64,000 nt of DNA from Leptotrichia sp. HSP-536 (GCF_041199985.1 NZ_CP165647.1:496001-560000), one strand, 5' to 3'; shown: positions 45,784 to 55,727, numbered from the stretch's first letter. Numbers and translations: made by a program. The notes: generated by a model from the sequence alone, not told the origin.

Positions 45784-45877
45784 AATTACTTTAAGATCTT
45801 TAAAACTAACTGTTTAAAGTGATTTAAAAAGATTAAAATCAGTAAAATATCAGTAAATAAAAGTACAATTTAGAATT

Positions 45878-45912
45878 TTAGCAGTCTTTTAAATAAGGCT
45901 GCTATATTTTTC
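45878..45912 (+). terminator. terminator after ilvC
   Basis: TTAGCAGTC (45878-45886) and GGCTGCTA (45897-45904) pair, followed by TATTTTTC. Confidence 0.75.
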
Positions 45913-45940
45913 TTAGTAAGTATTTTTTATGAGCTTGGGT

Positions 45941-45975
45941 ACAAGAATACTCGTGGCTTTAGCCGTATGAGCTTC
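45941..45975 (+). mobile_element. possible relic of an IS605/tnpB-type right end
   Basis: ACAAGAATACTCGTGGC-TTTA-GCCGTATGAGCTTCA has the shape of an IS200/IS605 right-end omega-RNA tail: AAGAAT, then a hairpin with GTGGC/GCC arms, then a TTCA end. The intact IStron at 57986-59739 ends with an analogous AAGAATCCC...GGGAGGTTCA. No tnpB lies upstream here. Confidence 0.35.
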
Positions 45976-46008
45976 AAAAATAAAGGAAATTGAAAGGAAC
46001 TTGAAAAA

Positions 46009-46686
46009 ATGGGAAAATTAATAATTATTGAAGGTACTGATGGGAGCGGGAAACAAACGCAGACAGAATTGCTGTATAAAAAATTGAAAGAAATAAAAGG
46101 AGAAGAGAAAGTAAAGAAAATATCTTTTCCAAATTATGAAAGCAGAGCTTCTGAGCCGGTGAAAATGTATCTTGCAGGTGAATTTGGAAAGACAGCTGAA
46201 AGTGTCAATGCCTATGCGGCTTCGGTACTTTATTCGATTGACAGATTTGCATCATTTAAGACTGAATGGGAAGAATTTTATAATAATGGCGGAATTGTGA
46301 TTAGTGACAGATATACAATTTCCAATATGATTCATCAGGTTCCGAAAATTTTGGATGAAAATGAAAAAGAAAAATATTTAGAATGGCTGGTAGATCTCGA
46401 ATGGAGAAAAATTGGAATACCAAAGCCAGATATTGTTTTTTTTCTAGATATTCCTTTTGAGTTTAGCCAAAAATTGATGAAAAATAGGGAGAATAAGATA
46501 ACTGGGGAAAAAAAGAAGGATATTCACGAAAAAGATGGAAATTATTTAAAAAATGCTTATGAAACAGCTAAGGAATTATCAGTAAAATATGGGTGGAATG
46601 TGATTTCTTGTGTTAATAGGGATAAATTAAGAACGAGAGAAGACATAAATAATGAAATGATAAAAATAACATTGGAAAATATATAA
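46009..46686 (+). CDS. tmk: thymidylate kinase
   Basis: 225 residues. dTMP to dTDP kinase. P-loop GTDGSGKQTQ at the N-terminus (Gln where many have Ser/Thr), SDRYTISNMIHQ with the DR(Y/H) substrate motif, and a LID region KNRENKITGEKKKDIHEKD. Slightly longer than the common ~210. AAAGGAA ribosome site. No replication partner genes adjacent. Confidence 0.88.
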   Translation: MGKLIIIEGTDGSGKQTQTELLYKKLKEIKGEEKVKKISFPNYESRASEPVKMYLAGEFGKTAESVNAYAASVLYSIDRFASFKTEWEEFYNNGGIVISDRYTISNMIHQVPKILDENEKEKYLEWLVDLEWRKIGIPKPDIVFFLDIPFEFSQKLMKNRENKITGEKKKDIHEKDGNYLKNAYETAKELSVKYGWNVISCVNRDKLRTREDINNEMIKITLENI

Positions 46687-46713
46687 ATTTCTTTTTTATT
46701 ATTTTTTAAAAAA

Positions 46714-46750
46714 CAAAAAGAGCTACTCCAAAAAATATTGAAGTAACTCT
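46714..46750 (-). terminator. terminator of the autotransporter gene
   Basis: On the minus strand GAGTTACTTC (46749-46740) pairs with GGAGTAGCTC (46729-46720), followed by TTTTTGTTTTT. It may also end tmk transcription. Confidence 0.65.
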
Positions 46751-46791
46751 CGAAAACACAAAATCATTTAAAAGAAAAAACAATTAAAAAT

Positions 46792-49700
46792 TTAGAACGA
46801 TGCGCCAATTCCCAAGCCAACATGGGCATTCTTATCTTTCGTATCATATCCGCTGTTTACTGAGAAATTGAAGTTTCCTGTCTCCAGTCCAACCTTCACT
46901 CCGCTTCTAACGTTTCCACGGCTTTCGGCTTTTTCTCCTTTTAATCTATAAGTCTTATTTGTATTTATATATTTCATCTGGTTTTCTTTACGGCCAGCAT
47001 TTCCTAACTCATGTTCGTACGCCAGGTCTAAGGCTGCCTTGAATCTAGTGTTGCCTGTAATTCCTTTTGTATAGGCAAGTTCCACACCTGCGGACGGCTT
47101 AACTGAATAATAGCTGTTCCCTTTAACATCTAGCCCCATAGTCGCATCCTTTTCCTTAATCTTTCCAAAACTTCCGTATCCAATCTTTAACGCTCCATAA
47201 GGTTTAATAGTTCCATTTTCACCTAACTCATAAGTCTTGCTGATTTCATTCTTAACTGAGAATCCGTAAGCATTATAGTCAGCTTTGTTTTCATAAACTT
47301 TATCTGTCATAATTCTACGTTTCATTGAGTTTTGTGAAACAAACACATCTCCACCTAAAGTCCAGTCAAGGTCGCCAATGCTCAAGTCAAATTTCTTGTA
47401 TCCACCAGCCTTAAGCATTGAGACGCTTTCCTTTGAATGCCCTTTATCCTTGAATTTATAGTTATTTATTGCAACACCGCCATAGACTCCCCAGCTGCTG
47501 TCAGCATTGAACAGGTAGGAAGCTCCGAAAGCTGCGCTTGTTGTATCCGGCACTTCATCAGTCCTGAAATCGTGCTTATTTCTGTCAAAGAATGTTGCGA
47601 CGTGGTGCCCAGCTTTTCCGATGCTTTCTTTTTGCAGGGATGAAACTTGGCTGTCTAAAAGGCTATCTGTCTGGTTTATTCTTTGCTGAACGTTGATGTA
47701 CTGGCTTCCAGCAATCTCCTTGTAGGCTTTTCCTAGACTTTCGGCATCTCTTAGCGTGTTCATGTAATTAAATACCTGCTTATCTTTTTCGCTTGCCACA
47801 ACGTATTTTTCATCAAGCCCTTCTGCCACATCTTTTGTTTTTTCATCAGCAAATTTTGTGTAGGACTGCTTTCTCAAAGTAACTTTTTCAACTCGGTTGT
47901 CCTTGATTTCAGGATTTGCTTCCCAAATTAATGAGCCTGAACCTACAGTCCAGTATGGGATGTTACTTTCCTTAATTGACTTATTAAACGGATCAAGCAC
48001 GTCTTGTCCAACTGTAACTTCTGTAGCATTAGTCTTTTCAGTGGCTTCTGCTCCGATTAGCAGGTCAGCACTGTTCAGCCCAAGGTTAGCTAATCCTTCG
48101 ATAGGATTTGTTTTTCCTAATGAATCTACATATATCCCTAAATTTCTTTTAGCAGGAAAGGCTTTAGCGGGGATAGCTTTGGTAAAGGCTTTCAAAATAT
48201 TCTTTCCAGTTGAACCGCTTCCTCCGATTATAAAATCAGTTCCAGAAATTTCGGGACTACCGTTGGCTATTATTCCAGTTGAACCGCTTCCTTTGATTAC
48301 AAAATATCCTCCAGAACTTATAATTTTACCGCCCTTACTCGATATTCCAGTTGAATAATTTGATTCAATTATGAAAATTCCTGTATTTTTAACTATACCG
48401 CCATCGACCAGTACACCAGTTCCTCCTTCAGAATTAATAATAATATTTCCGTTATTTGTAAATTCTGAATCTTTGCCAATAAAAACTCCAATAGCATTCT
48501 TTGCAGTTGGTTCAGTTTTTATTGTACCGTTATTGACACCTTTAGAGCCATTAGCTAAATACATTCCAATGCCATTTTCACCTTTAACAATTATTTTTCC
48601 ATTATTTGTTAATGTTCCGCCATTTGCATCAGACATTCCTCTAGATCTTTTTCCTACTTCTATAACTCCATCATTTATTGTTTCATTTTCTGGATTAATT
48701 GAATGCATTGCAATGCTTGGATTATTTTTATCAAACGAATTTCCTATTATGATTTTGTTTCTATTACGCATTTTCATTTTACCTTTTCCGTCAGCATACA
48801 TGCCTTTAGATTTGTCCCCTGAAAGATTTATTTCTCCATCATTATCAATGTAAGAAATCGGATTAGTATTATTGATAGGATGTTTTGCATCTTTTATATA
48901 TGCCATTATTCCAGTAACATTTTCCGCATTACTTTCAATCTTACCATAGTTGTTAGCAAATCCATCAATATTATTATATTCTTTATCCATACGTATACCT
49001 GTCGAATCTTTTCCTAATATGATTTTACCTTCATTAATGATAAATCGTTCATAATCAACCACATCCTTGTAAACAGCATGTTGCGCAATGGAGCTTTCTC
49101 CTACTTTTATAGAACCTGTTTCTCTATTATAGACAATTTGTGAAGATATTCCCACAGTATTTTTTCCTGTGAGTTCAATTGTTCCATGATTATCTCCAAA
49201 AAAATTTGATTTTATAGCATTTTGCCCATCCATTGTTTCCGTAATCTTTTTATTCTCAGGATTTACATCATTATTAATATTAATTTTAGATTGATTTTTT
49301 TTAAGAATTTCTTCAAGATTAGGTTTTGCAGCAGAGCCTGGTGTTGGTATATCCGGTATTAGCTGAGGTTTTGGGATGCCAGTTTCAGGAGTTTTACCGC
49401 TTTCAGGGGTGCCAGTTTCAGGAGTTTTACCGCTTTCAGGGATGCCAGTTTCAGGAGTCTTTCCGCTTTCAGGGCGCCAGTCTCAGGAGTCTTTCCGCTT
49501 TCAGGGGTGCCAGTCTCAGGAGTTTTTCCGCTTTCGGGGGTGCCAGTTTCAGGAGTCTTTCCGCTTTCAGGGGCGCCAGTTTCAGGAGTTTTTCCGCTTT
49601 CAGGGGCGCCAGTCTCAGGGGTCTTTCCGCTTTCAGGGGCGCCAGTCTCAGGAGTCTTTCTGTTTTCAGGGGCGCCAGTCTCAGGGGTCTTTCCGCTTTC

Positions 49701-49913
49701 AGCTTTAGCTGCAGGATTTCCAGTATTTGTGTTGCTTGAATTTATTGGTTTATTTGATGTTGGATTTATGTTTGAAGATTTATCTGAATTAGATGGTGTA
49801 TTGTTTGCAGTTCCACCGCCGCCAGAAGAGCAGCTTAAAATGGCACATAATGATGTTAAAAGCATTAAATTTCTTAATTTTTTAGATTTTTTCTTTAAAT
49901 TGTGTGTTTCCAT
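46792..49913 (-). pseudogene. lipid-anchored autotransporter, frameshifted in its repeat tract
   Basis: Part 1 (49913-49359) has a lipoprotein signal, lipobox LSC followed by SSGGGG, then 11-residue repeats ESGKTPETGAP. The frame is lost at 49472-49474 where GGG stands in place of the GGGG of sister repeats. Part 2, open from there to 46792, continues the repeats, then IPKPQLIPDIPTPG, a passenger of repeated N-G-x-I and GKxSxGI motifs (beta-helix type), and a C-terminal beta-barrel from about residue 540 of the 813-residue ORF that ends in Phe (GLGIGASF). Restoring one base joins the two into about 1040 residues. Ribosome site AAAGGAGGAAG. Confidence 0.85.
49373..49700 (-). repeat. 33-bp tandem repeats in autotransporter gene
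   Basis: Ten 33-bp units coding ESGKTPETG(A/T/I)P, with few substitutions between units. One unit (49472-49474) has three G's in place of four, which shifts the frame. Such a tract allows length change by recombination and slippage. Confidence 0.9.
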
Positions 49914-50194
49914 GACACTTCCTCCTTTTACTTTAAAAGAAACTAATTTTTTATGTTTGAAGATTTTATATGAATTGATTTAAATAAATTTAAATTATAG
50001 TAATACTAGTTTAAAACTGGATGAAAAGATTATGATTCTATTATTCAAGATATAAAATTATTTGATTTCATTGATTTGATATCAAATGATGTTATGTAAA
50101 AAATTATGCAACTTTACCATTCTCATTATATCTTGTTTTTTTTTAAAAGTCAATAAACTTAAAATGATTTCAATTTATAAATTTTAGAAAATTT

Positions 50195-50276
50195 TAATAA
50201 AAAAGTGCTATTTATCTTACAATAACTACTTCTTTCTTATTTTTGATAAGAAACATAAGTCGCAAGTAAATAGCAC
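50195..50276 (-). terminator. terminator of the META-domain gene
   Basis: GTGCTATTTA (50205-50214) pairs perfectly with TAAATAGCAC (50267-50276), with a nested CTTAT...ATAAG hairpin inside; on the minus strand the stem runs into TTTTTTATT. The rest of 49914-50289 contains only the autotransporter's upstream region, with no further gene seen. Confidence 0.75.
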
Positions 50277-50289
50277 AAGCAGAAAACTG

Positions 50290-51489
50290 CTACATTTCTT
50301 TAAATGTCAATGTTTTTCCATCATCTGTCATAAAAGTCAAACGGTTATTATCTAATTTAATTTTTTTTGAATTTTGTAAAATATTCAAATATTGTCTTTC
50401 AAGTTTCATAAAGTTATCTGGTCCTGCCATTTTCGTAGACCCAATAGGTCCAACTACAATGTTATCTGATGTTATTATATAATTTGAAAAATAGCTGTTT
50501 ATTCCTGAATCCCCATGTATTCTGTCTTCTGAAAAATTAAGCGTAACTCTTATTTCATTTGTTTCCAATATTTTTTTCATATTTTTATCAGAAGCATCAA
50601 CAAGTTTCCAGCTAGTATTCAATAGTTTTGTTTTTAAATTTGAAAGGGAAAGTGAATCATTGTCTTCCTGATTAACTGAATTTGGATTTTTAAAAGTCCA
50701 AATATCTCCAGCCTTGTTAGTTAGGGTTAAAGTATCTTTGCTATATTTAATTATAGGATTGGATTGCAGAGTATCAAAGAAATCCTGTTCAAGATTCATT
50801 AAATCTAGAGATCCTGCCATCAAAGTTGAAGTTACTGTGGCAGAAAGAATAGAATTTCTGTTAATTTTATAATTTCCTGAATATCCGTTAATTCCGCCAG
50901 ATCCATTAATCTTATTTTTTGAAAAATTAATCGTAACATTTGTGTTTTTTGAAATATAAGAATTCCACCCATTTTTCTTAATTTGAGTTAATTTCCATGA
51001 AGTTCCATTTAAATTTGAAAGGGAAAGTGAATCCTTGTTGTTCTGATTAACTGTATTCGGATTTTTAAAAGTCCAAATATCTCCAGCCTTGTTAGTTAAA
51101 GTTAAAGTATCATTGTTATACTTAATTATAGGGTTGGATTGCAGAATATCAAAGAAATCCTGTTCGAGATTCATTAGCTCTTGAGAACCTCCCATCAAAG
51201 TTGAAGTTACTGTAGCTGAAAGAGTGGAATTCCTGTTAATTTTATAACTTCCTGAATATCCGTTAATTCCACCAGAACCACTAATCTTATTTTTTGAAAA
51301 ATTAATCGTAACATTCGTATTTTCTGAAATACGAGAACTCCGTCCATTTTTCCTGATTTCTGTCAATTTCCACGAAGTTTCGTTCAAATTAGTGTTAACA
51401 GTCACTCTTTTTTTCGTAGCCGCATTTAAAAAACCACAGCACAAAAGAAACATTGTAAAAATTCCAACTAAAAAAAATCTTTTTTTCAT
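50290..51489 (-). CDS. exported protein with three META (HslJ-like) domains
   Basis: 399 residues. Signal peptide MKKRFFLVGIFTMFLLCCGFLNA. Three copies of a META/HslJ domain: LNETSWKLTEIRKNG..., LNGTSWKLTQIKKNG... and LLNTSWKLVDASDKN..., each with N-x-x-x-G-(D/S)-(S/G)-G-I-N-(G/S)-Y and a LEQ(D/R)xx(D/N)xLQ helix. The first two are nearly identical over ~115 residues and share linkers (KAGDIWTFKNPN), so they are a recent duplication; the third is diverged. META domains are linked to heat, novobiocin and motility phenotypes; the role here is unknown. Confidence 0.85.
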   Translation of the reverse strand: MKKRFFLVGIFTMFLLCCGFLNAATKKRVTVNTNLNETSWKLTEIRKNGRSSRISENTNVTINFSKNKISGSGGINGYSGSYKINRNSTLSATVTSTLMGGSQELMNLEQDFFDILQSNPIIKYNNDTLTLTNKAGDIWTFKNPNTVNQNNKDSLSLSNLNGTSWKLTQIKKNGWNSYISKNTNVTINFSKNKINGSGGINGYSGNYKINRNSILSATVTSTLMAGSLDLMNLEQDFFDTLQSNPIIKYSKDTLTLTNKAGDIWTFKNPNSVNQEDNDSLSLSNLKTKLLNTSWKLVDASDKNMKKILETNEIRVTLNFSEDRIHGDSGINSYFSNYIITSDNIVVGPIGSTKMAGPDNFMKLERQYLNILQNSKKIKLDNNRLTFMTDDGKTLTFKEM

Positions 51490-51604
51490 TTTAAAAACCT
51501 CTTTTCATTATTTTTTCTCTTTTCCTTTGTTAATTCAATATTATCATATTATCATTAAAGAATTATGAGAATTTTTAATATTATTTATTTTTATTAATTG
51601 TACA

Positions 51605-51641
51605 ATTAAAAAAATACCCCCTTCAACTAAGAAGAAGATAC
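51605..51641 (-). terminator. terminator of the symporter gene
   Basis: On the minus strand GTATCTTCTTC (51641-51631) pairs with GAAGGGGGTAT (51624-51614), using G.U pairs, followed by TTTTTTTAAT. Confidence 0.65.
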
Positions 51642-51731
51642 TTTTCCCGCTATTTTTTTAACTCAAAATGGAGTATACATCATTATTTTTTATAAACTAA
51701 TTATAACATAAATTTTTCAATCATATAATTT

Positions 51732-52931
51732 TTATTTTTTTATAAATTTATGATAAATCCAGTCAACTATGATAGCAATTGCATTATCACCAGATACATT
51801 TGCTGCTGTTCCAAAGCTGTCCTGCGTTATATAAAGTGCGATTAGCAGTGAAGCTAGTGGACTATTTGAAGCGATTCCAACTATTCCTAGAAATGGGAGT
51901 GCAGACATTATTGCTCCTCCTGGTGCTCCTGGTGCAGCTACCATTGCGACTCCTAGAACTAATATGAATGGAAAGATTGTTGGAATTCCGTAAGACATAT
52001 TGTTCATCATAAGCACAGTAACAACACAACTTGTGATAGTAATAATGCTTCCTGCCAAGTGGATTGTGGCACAAAGCGGGACTACAAATTCACGTATTTC
52101 AGGAGATATTCCATTTCGTTTTGCACATTCCAGATTTATTGGGATTGTGGCTGCTAAAGATTGCGTTCCAAGTGCTGTAAAATAGCCAGGAATTTGATTT
52201 TTTAAACAAGTAAACGGATTTTTTCCTGAAAGTCCTCCAGCGAATGTGAATAAGGCTGTAACATATAAAACATGTAAAATTACTACGCAGACAAATACTT
52301 TTAGGAAAATTGAAAGTGTTGCAAACATTTGTCCACTGTAAGTCATATTCATAAATGTTCCAAAAATGTAAATTGGAAGTAGTGGAATAACTGAAGTACT
52401 TAGTAATTTTGTAATTATTTTTGAAAATTCACGAAAAAGATTGTAAGTAGTCTGCCCTTCTCCCCTATTTCTAAGCCAGCTAATTGAAAGTCCCATTATA
52501 AAGGCAAATACAATTGCTGAAGTTACGTCAAACATTGGTGCAAGCGGAATTTCAAAGTAAGGTGTCAAAAGATTTTTTTCAGGATTCTCTACCGCTGCAA
52601 ATGAGGCAAAATTAAGAATTTTTGGAAAAATATTGGTTGCCATAAGGTAAGCCAAACTTCCTGCAATAATTGTAGAAAGATAGGCTATTAAAGTCGTAAT
52701 CCCAAGTAATTTTCCTGCTCCTTGACGTAAATCTGAAATTCCTGTCACAACAAATCCAATTATCATAAACGGAATGACAAAAGATAAATACTTGCTAAAC
52801 AGTGACGAAAAAGTCACAAAAATCCTAATAGCAGGACTTGGTAAAACTAATCCTAGCAGGATACCAAATAAATTTTTTATATAGGGCGTGTCTGAAAACT
52901 CAGAATCAATGATATTTTTAATGATTATCAA
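51732..52931 (-). CDS. dicarboxylate/amino acid:cation symporter, 5' end replaced by IS copy 2
   Basis: DAACS-family secondary transporter. From residue 17 the protein is native: NLFGILLGLVLPSP, then eight-helix architecture with the re-entrant loops seen as APGAPGGAIMSALPFLG and the substrate motif DSFGTAANVSGDNAIAIIVD. The first 16 residues (MIIIKNIIDSEFSDTP) are encoded by the inverted end of IS copy 2 (52884-52931), which happens to be open in this frame. The lost native N-terminus was probably short. Expression is doubtful, since no ribosome site precedes the new ATG. Confidence 0.75.
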   Translation of the reverse strand: MIIIKNIIDSEFSDTPYIKNLFGILLGLVLPSPAIRIFVTFSSLFSKYLSFVIPFMIIGFVVTGISDLRQGAGKLLGITTLIAYLSTIIAGSLAYLMATNIFPKILNFASFAAVENPEKNLLTPYFEIPLAPMFDVTSAIVFAFIMGLSISWLRNRGEGQTTYNLFREFSKIITKLLSTSVIPLLPIYIFGTFMNMTYSGQMFATLSIFLKVFVCVVILHVLYVTALFTFAGGLSGKNPFTCLKNQIPGYFTALGTQSLAATIPINLECAKRNGISPEIREFVVPLCATIHLAGSIITITSCVVTVLMMNNMSYGIPTIFPFILVLGVAMVAAPGAPGGAIMSALPFLGIVGIASNSPLASLLIALYITQDSFGTAANVSGDNAIAIIVDWIYHKFIKK

Positions 52932-53825
52932 ATAATATACCCATAATCAATGAGTTGAAACATTGCTCTCAGTCTGATACAATAAAAGAAAAGCACAGGA
53001 GGCTTCTATCATGCAAAGAAGATATGAAATATCAGATGAACAATGGAATAAAATAAAGCATATGTTTCCCAAAGCTAAGACAGGACGTCCAGGCAAGGAT
53101 TTACGCCTGATGTTTAATGCCGTGCTATGGATTGCCTGCAGCGGCGCCTTGGAGAGACCTTCCTGAACGTTTCGGTTCATGGAAGACAGTCTATTCTCGT
53201 TTCTGCAAATGGCGTGACGAGGGGACTCTGCTTAAAATATTTGAGCATTTAAGGGAAGATGCCGATTATGAGAACTTGAGCATTGACTCTACAGCAGTTA
53301 AAGCCCACCAGAGCAGTGCAGGAGCTAAAAAGGGCAAAAGATTCAGAAGTGAATCAGCACATCGGGAGAAGCTCAGGAGGAAGGACAACTAAGATTCATG
53401 CAGTTGTTGATGGACTTGGAAATCCGCTGTACATAAAACTTACTGCAGGACAGATTCATGATAGTACGCAAGCAATTAAAATATTGTCGCAGCTAAGCAT
53501 AAAAGGCAGCAGCATACTGGCAGACAAGGCATACGGAACAAAGGAAGTTCGGGAGTACATAAGAAAACACGGGGGAAAATGTGTAATACCTCCGAAGTCC
53601 AATGCAGTGGACAAATGGGAATGCGATTATCATATCTACAAGGAAAGACATCTTGTGGAATGTTTTTTTAATAAGCTTAAACAGTTCCGCAGAATAGGGA
53701 CACGCTATGATAAGCTGGCAAGCACATTTATAAATTTTATTTATATAGGATGCATAATGATTTTAATAAAATAAATTTAAGTAATCATTAAAAATATCAT
53801 TGATTCTGAGTTTTCAGACACGCCC
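52884..53825 (+). mobile_element. IS5-family element, copy 2 (942 bp)
   Basis: Perfect 44-bp inverted ends (GGGCGTGTCTGAAAACTC...), TA on both sides (52882-52883, 53826-53827). Transposase on the plus strand, opposite to the symporter it interrupts. Has five A's in the tract at 53327-53331 where the other copies have six. Confidence 0.93.
53011..53774 (+). pseudogene. IS5-family transposase in three frames, copy 2
   Basis: N-terminal ORF 53011-53166, middle part in a second frame to 53392 (from APWRDLPERF), DDE part in a third frame to 53774. The first junction is shared with copies 1 and 3. At the second, the A5 tract means a -1 shift no longer leads into the DDE frame, so this copy looks inactive even if its sisters frameshift. 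Ribosome site CAGGAGG before ATG 53011. Confidence 0.85.
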
Positions 53826-54047
53826 TAATTAAAAATAAATCCCGCAACCCAACCTCAATATTATTAATTAACATATGGTAGTAACATTTACAGTAATTAG
53901 TACAAATGTAACAATACTGGGATTAATTGTAATTTTTGTAATTTCCCCGCATTACTTCATTTTGTAAGATATTTTTCCCCTAATATCCAAAGGTTTATGC
54001 TCACCTTAATAATATTTACACCTAAAATTTATTTTAAATTATATTTT

Positions 54048-54506
54048 TTATTCTTCAATCAAATCAATAGTCCAGTTTGCCTGCTGTAATTTTGTATCAG
54101 TTTCACGAATTTCCTTAGACAATTTATCCAGCTGTTTTTGCTGTGCTGGAACATTAACCGTACTAAAAACCTTTATTTCTGTTGTGGAATAAAGATTTAT
54201 CTTTTGGCTTGCAATTTCTATAAATTCACGCAGGATTCCTGCTTTTTGTGAGAGTGTGTCCTTTTTTGCAATTAATTCAACCAATGAAATTCCGTCAATT
54301 TTTGAAAGAGTATTTGTTCTGTTTATTTTTATTATCAAATCATTTAATTGAGAAATTAAACTGTCTAACTCAATTAATAAAAGTTCAGGATTTTCGGTAG
54401 GTTCTTCGTTTTCCTGAACTTTAGCGTTATTGTTAAGTCTTGTTTTTAATTGTGCGATTCTTTTTTGAATATCTGCACGTAAAATAAGAGCTTCAGCAAT
54501 TTTCAT
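54048..54506 (-). CDS. DIP1984-family protein
   Basis: 152 residues, helical. MKIAEALILRADIQKRIAQLKTRL and the segment NNAKVQENEEPTENPELLLIELDSLISQLNDLIIKINRTN are the DIP1984-family signature, here at full length. Function unknown; some members are annotated septicolysin. Cytoplasmic, no signal. AGGAGGT-like ribosome site on the minus strand (GGAGGTATATAGAATG). Divergent from the dehydrogenase operon. Confidence 0.88.
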   Translation of the reverse strand: MKIAEALILRADIQKRIAQLKTRLNNNAKVQENEEPTENPELLLIELDSLISQLNDLIIKINRTNTLSKIDGISLVELIAKKDTLSQKAGILREFIEIASQKINLYSTTEIKVFSTVNVPAQQKQLDKLSKEIRETDTKLQQANWTIDLIEE

Positions 54507-54639
54507 TCTATATACCTCCGATTTTTAATTTTTTAGTACTTAAAGTATAATAGAAAAATTAGAAAATGTAAAGGAAATTTTTATGTTTTTTATTGTTAAA
54601 AATTATAAGCAAGATATTTTTTTAACTTGCAAATATTTG

Positions 54640-54668
54640 TTGTAATGATTACAAAATTATGTTAAAAT
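54640..54668 (+). promoter_or_regulatory. dehydrogenase operon promoter with Fur-family-like box
   Basis: TTGTAA (54640-54645), 17-base spacer, TAAAAT (54663-54668). The 15-bp palindrome TTGTAATGATTACAA (54640-54654) covers the -35. Its 7-1-7 layout and sequence resemble PerR/Zur-type boxes (TTATAATNATTATAA, TCGTAATNATTACGA). Confidence 0.6.
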
Positions 54669-54747
54669 TAAAAGAGAAGTTTTGGAATACAAAATATTAA
54701 CTACTAAAATAAAATTTTACAATACAAATATAAAAATGGAGGGAATT

Positions 54748-55713
54748 ATGAAATTATCAAAAGGTAAATTGCTAAATATTTATGAACGAATGCTTAGCAT
54801 TAGAAATTTTGATTTAAAGGTAAATCAGCTTGTGAAAAGAGGAATGGTGCCTGGAATGACGCATTTATCAGTAGGAGAGGAAGCGGCGAATGTTGGCGCT
54901 ATTGCAGCATTGAATGCTGATGACTTGATAACATCTAATCATAGAGGGCATGGGCAGGTTATCGCTAAAGGGATTGACTTGAATGGAATGATGGCTGAAA
55001 TTATGGGAAAGGCTACTGGAACTTGTAAAGGTAAAGGTGGTTCAATGCATATTGCCGATTTGGAAAGTGGAAACTTGGGAGCTAATGGAATTGTTGGTGG
55101 TGGACACGGAATGGCAGTTGGCGCGGCTTATACTCAGAAAGTGAAAGATACTGGAAAAATTGTAGTTTGTTTCTTTGGAGATGGAGCCACTAACGAAGGA
55201 AGTTTTCATGAGGCTATGAATTTGGCATCGGTGTGGCAAGTGCCTGTGATTTTTTATTCTATTAATAATGGTTATGGAATTAGTACATCTATTAATAAAG
55301 TTACAAATGTGGAACACTTGTATCAAAGGGCTGCGGCTTATGGGATACCAGGATACTTCATTGAAGATGGAAATGATGTGCTTTCAGTTTATGAAACATT
55401 TGAAAAGGCTGTGGAATATGTAAGAGAAGGAAATGGGCCAGTTTTCATTGAAAGTATAACTTACAGATGGTTTGGACATTCTAGTTCAGATCCAGGAAAA
55501 TATAGAACAAAAGAGGAAGTTGATGGATGGAAGTTAAAAGATCCTAACTTAAAATTCAGAAATTACTTGCTTGAAAATAATATTGCAACAGAGGAAGAAT
55601 TAGTAGAACTTGAACAAAAATCGAAAAAACAGATTGAAGATGCAGTGGAATTTGCAAAAAATAGTCCGGAACCTACTTTGGAATCTGCATTTGAAGATAT
55701 ATTTGCAAATTAG
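54748..55713 (+). CDS. pdhA: pyruvate/acetoin-type dehydrogenase E1 alpha
   Basis: About 321 residues. TPP-dependent E1 alpha with the ThDP motif GDGATNEGSFHEAMNLASVWQVPVIFYSINN, GHGQVIAKG, and the phosphorylation-loop-like YRWFGHSSSDPGKYR. Substrate could be pyruvate or acetoin; the family pattern (short E1alpha/E1beta pair, lipoyl-E3, LplA next door) is shared by both. The TTG at 54682 is upstream of the GGAGGG ribosome site; ATG 54748 is the start. First gene of the operon. Confidence 0.9.
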   Translation: MKLSKGKLLNIYERMLSIRNFDLKVNQLVKRGMVPGMTHLSVGEEAANVGAIAALNADDLITSNHRGHGQVIAKGIDLNGMMAEIMGKATGTCKGKGGSMHIADLESGNLGANGIVGGGHGMAVGAAYTQKVKDTGKIVVCFFGDGATNEGSFHEAMNLASVWQVPVIFYSINNGYGISTSINKVTNVEHLYQRAAAYGIPGYFIEDGNDVLSVYETFEKAVEYVREGNGPVFIESITYRWFGHSSSDPGKYRTKEEVDGWKLKDPNLKFRNYLLENNIATEEELVELEQKSKKQIEDAVEFAKNSPEPTLESAFEDIFAN

Positions 55714-55727
55714 GAAAGGAGATAAAG

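Noticed and set aside
47897..48853. 153- and 160-residue plus-strand ORFs opposite the autotransporter
   Set aside because: Proline/leucine-rich antisense readings of the passenger-domain repeats, without start signals.
49373..49700. CRISPR array
   Set aside because: The 33-bp units are directly abutting coding repeats without unique spacers, and no cas gene is near.
49326..49983. Long plus-strand ORFs rich in Ser-Gly-Val-Phe-Pro repeats
   Set aside because: They are antisense readings of the 33-bp repeats of the autotransporter gene; no ribosome site or family match.
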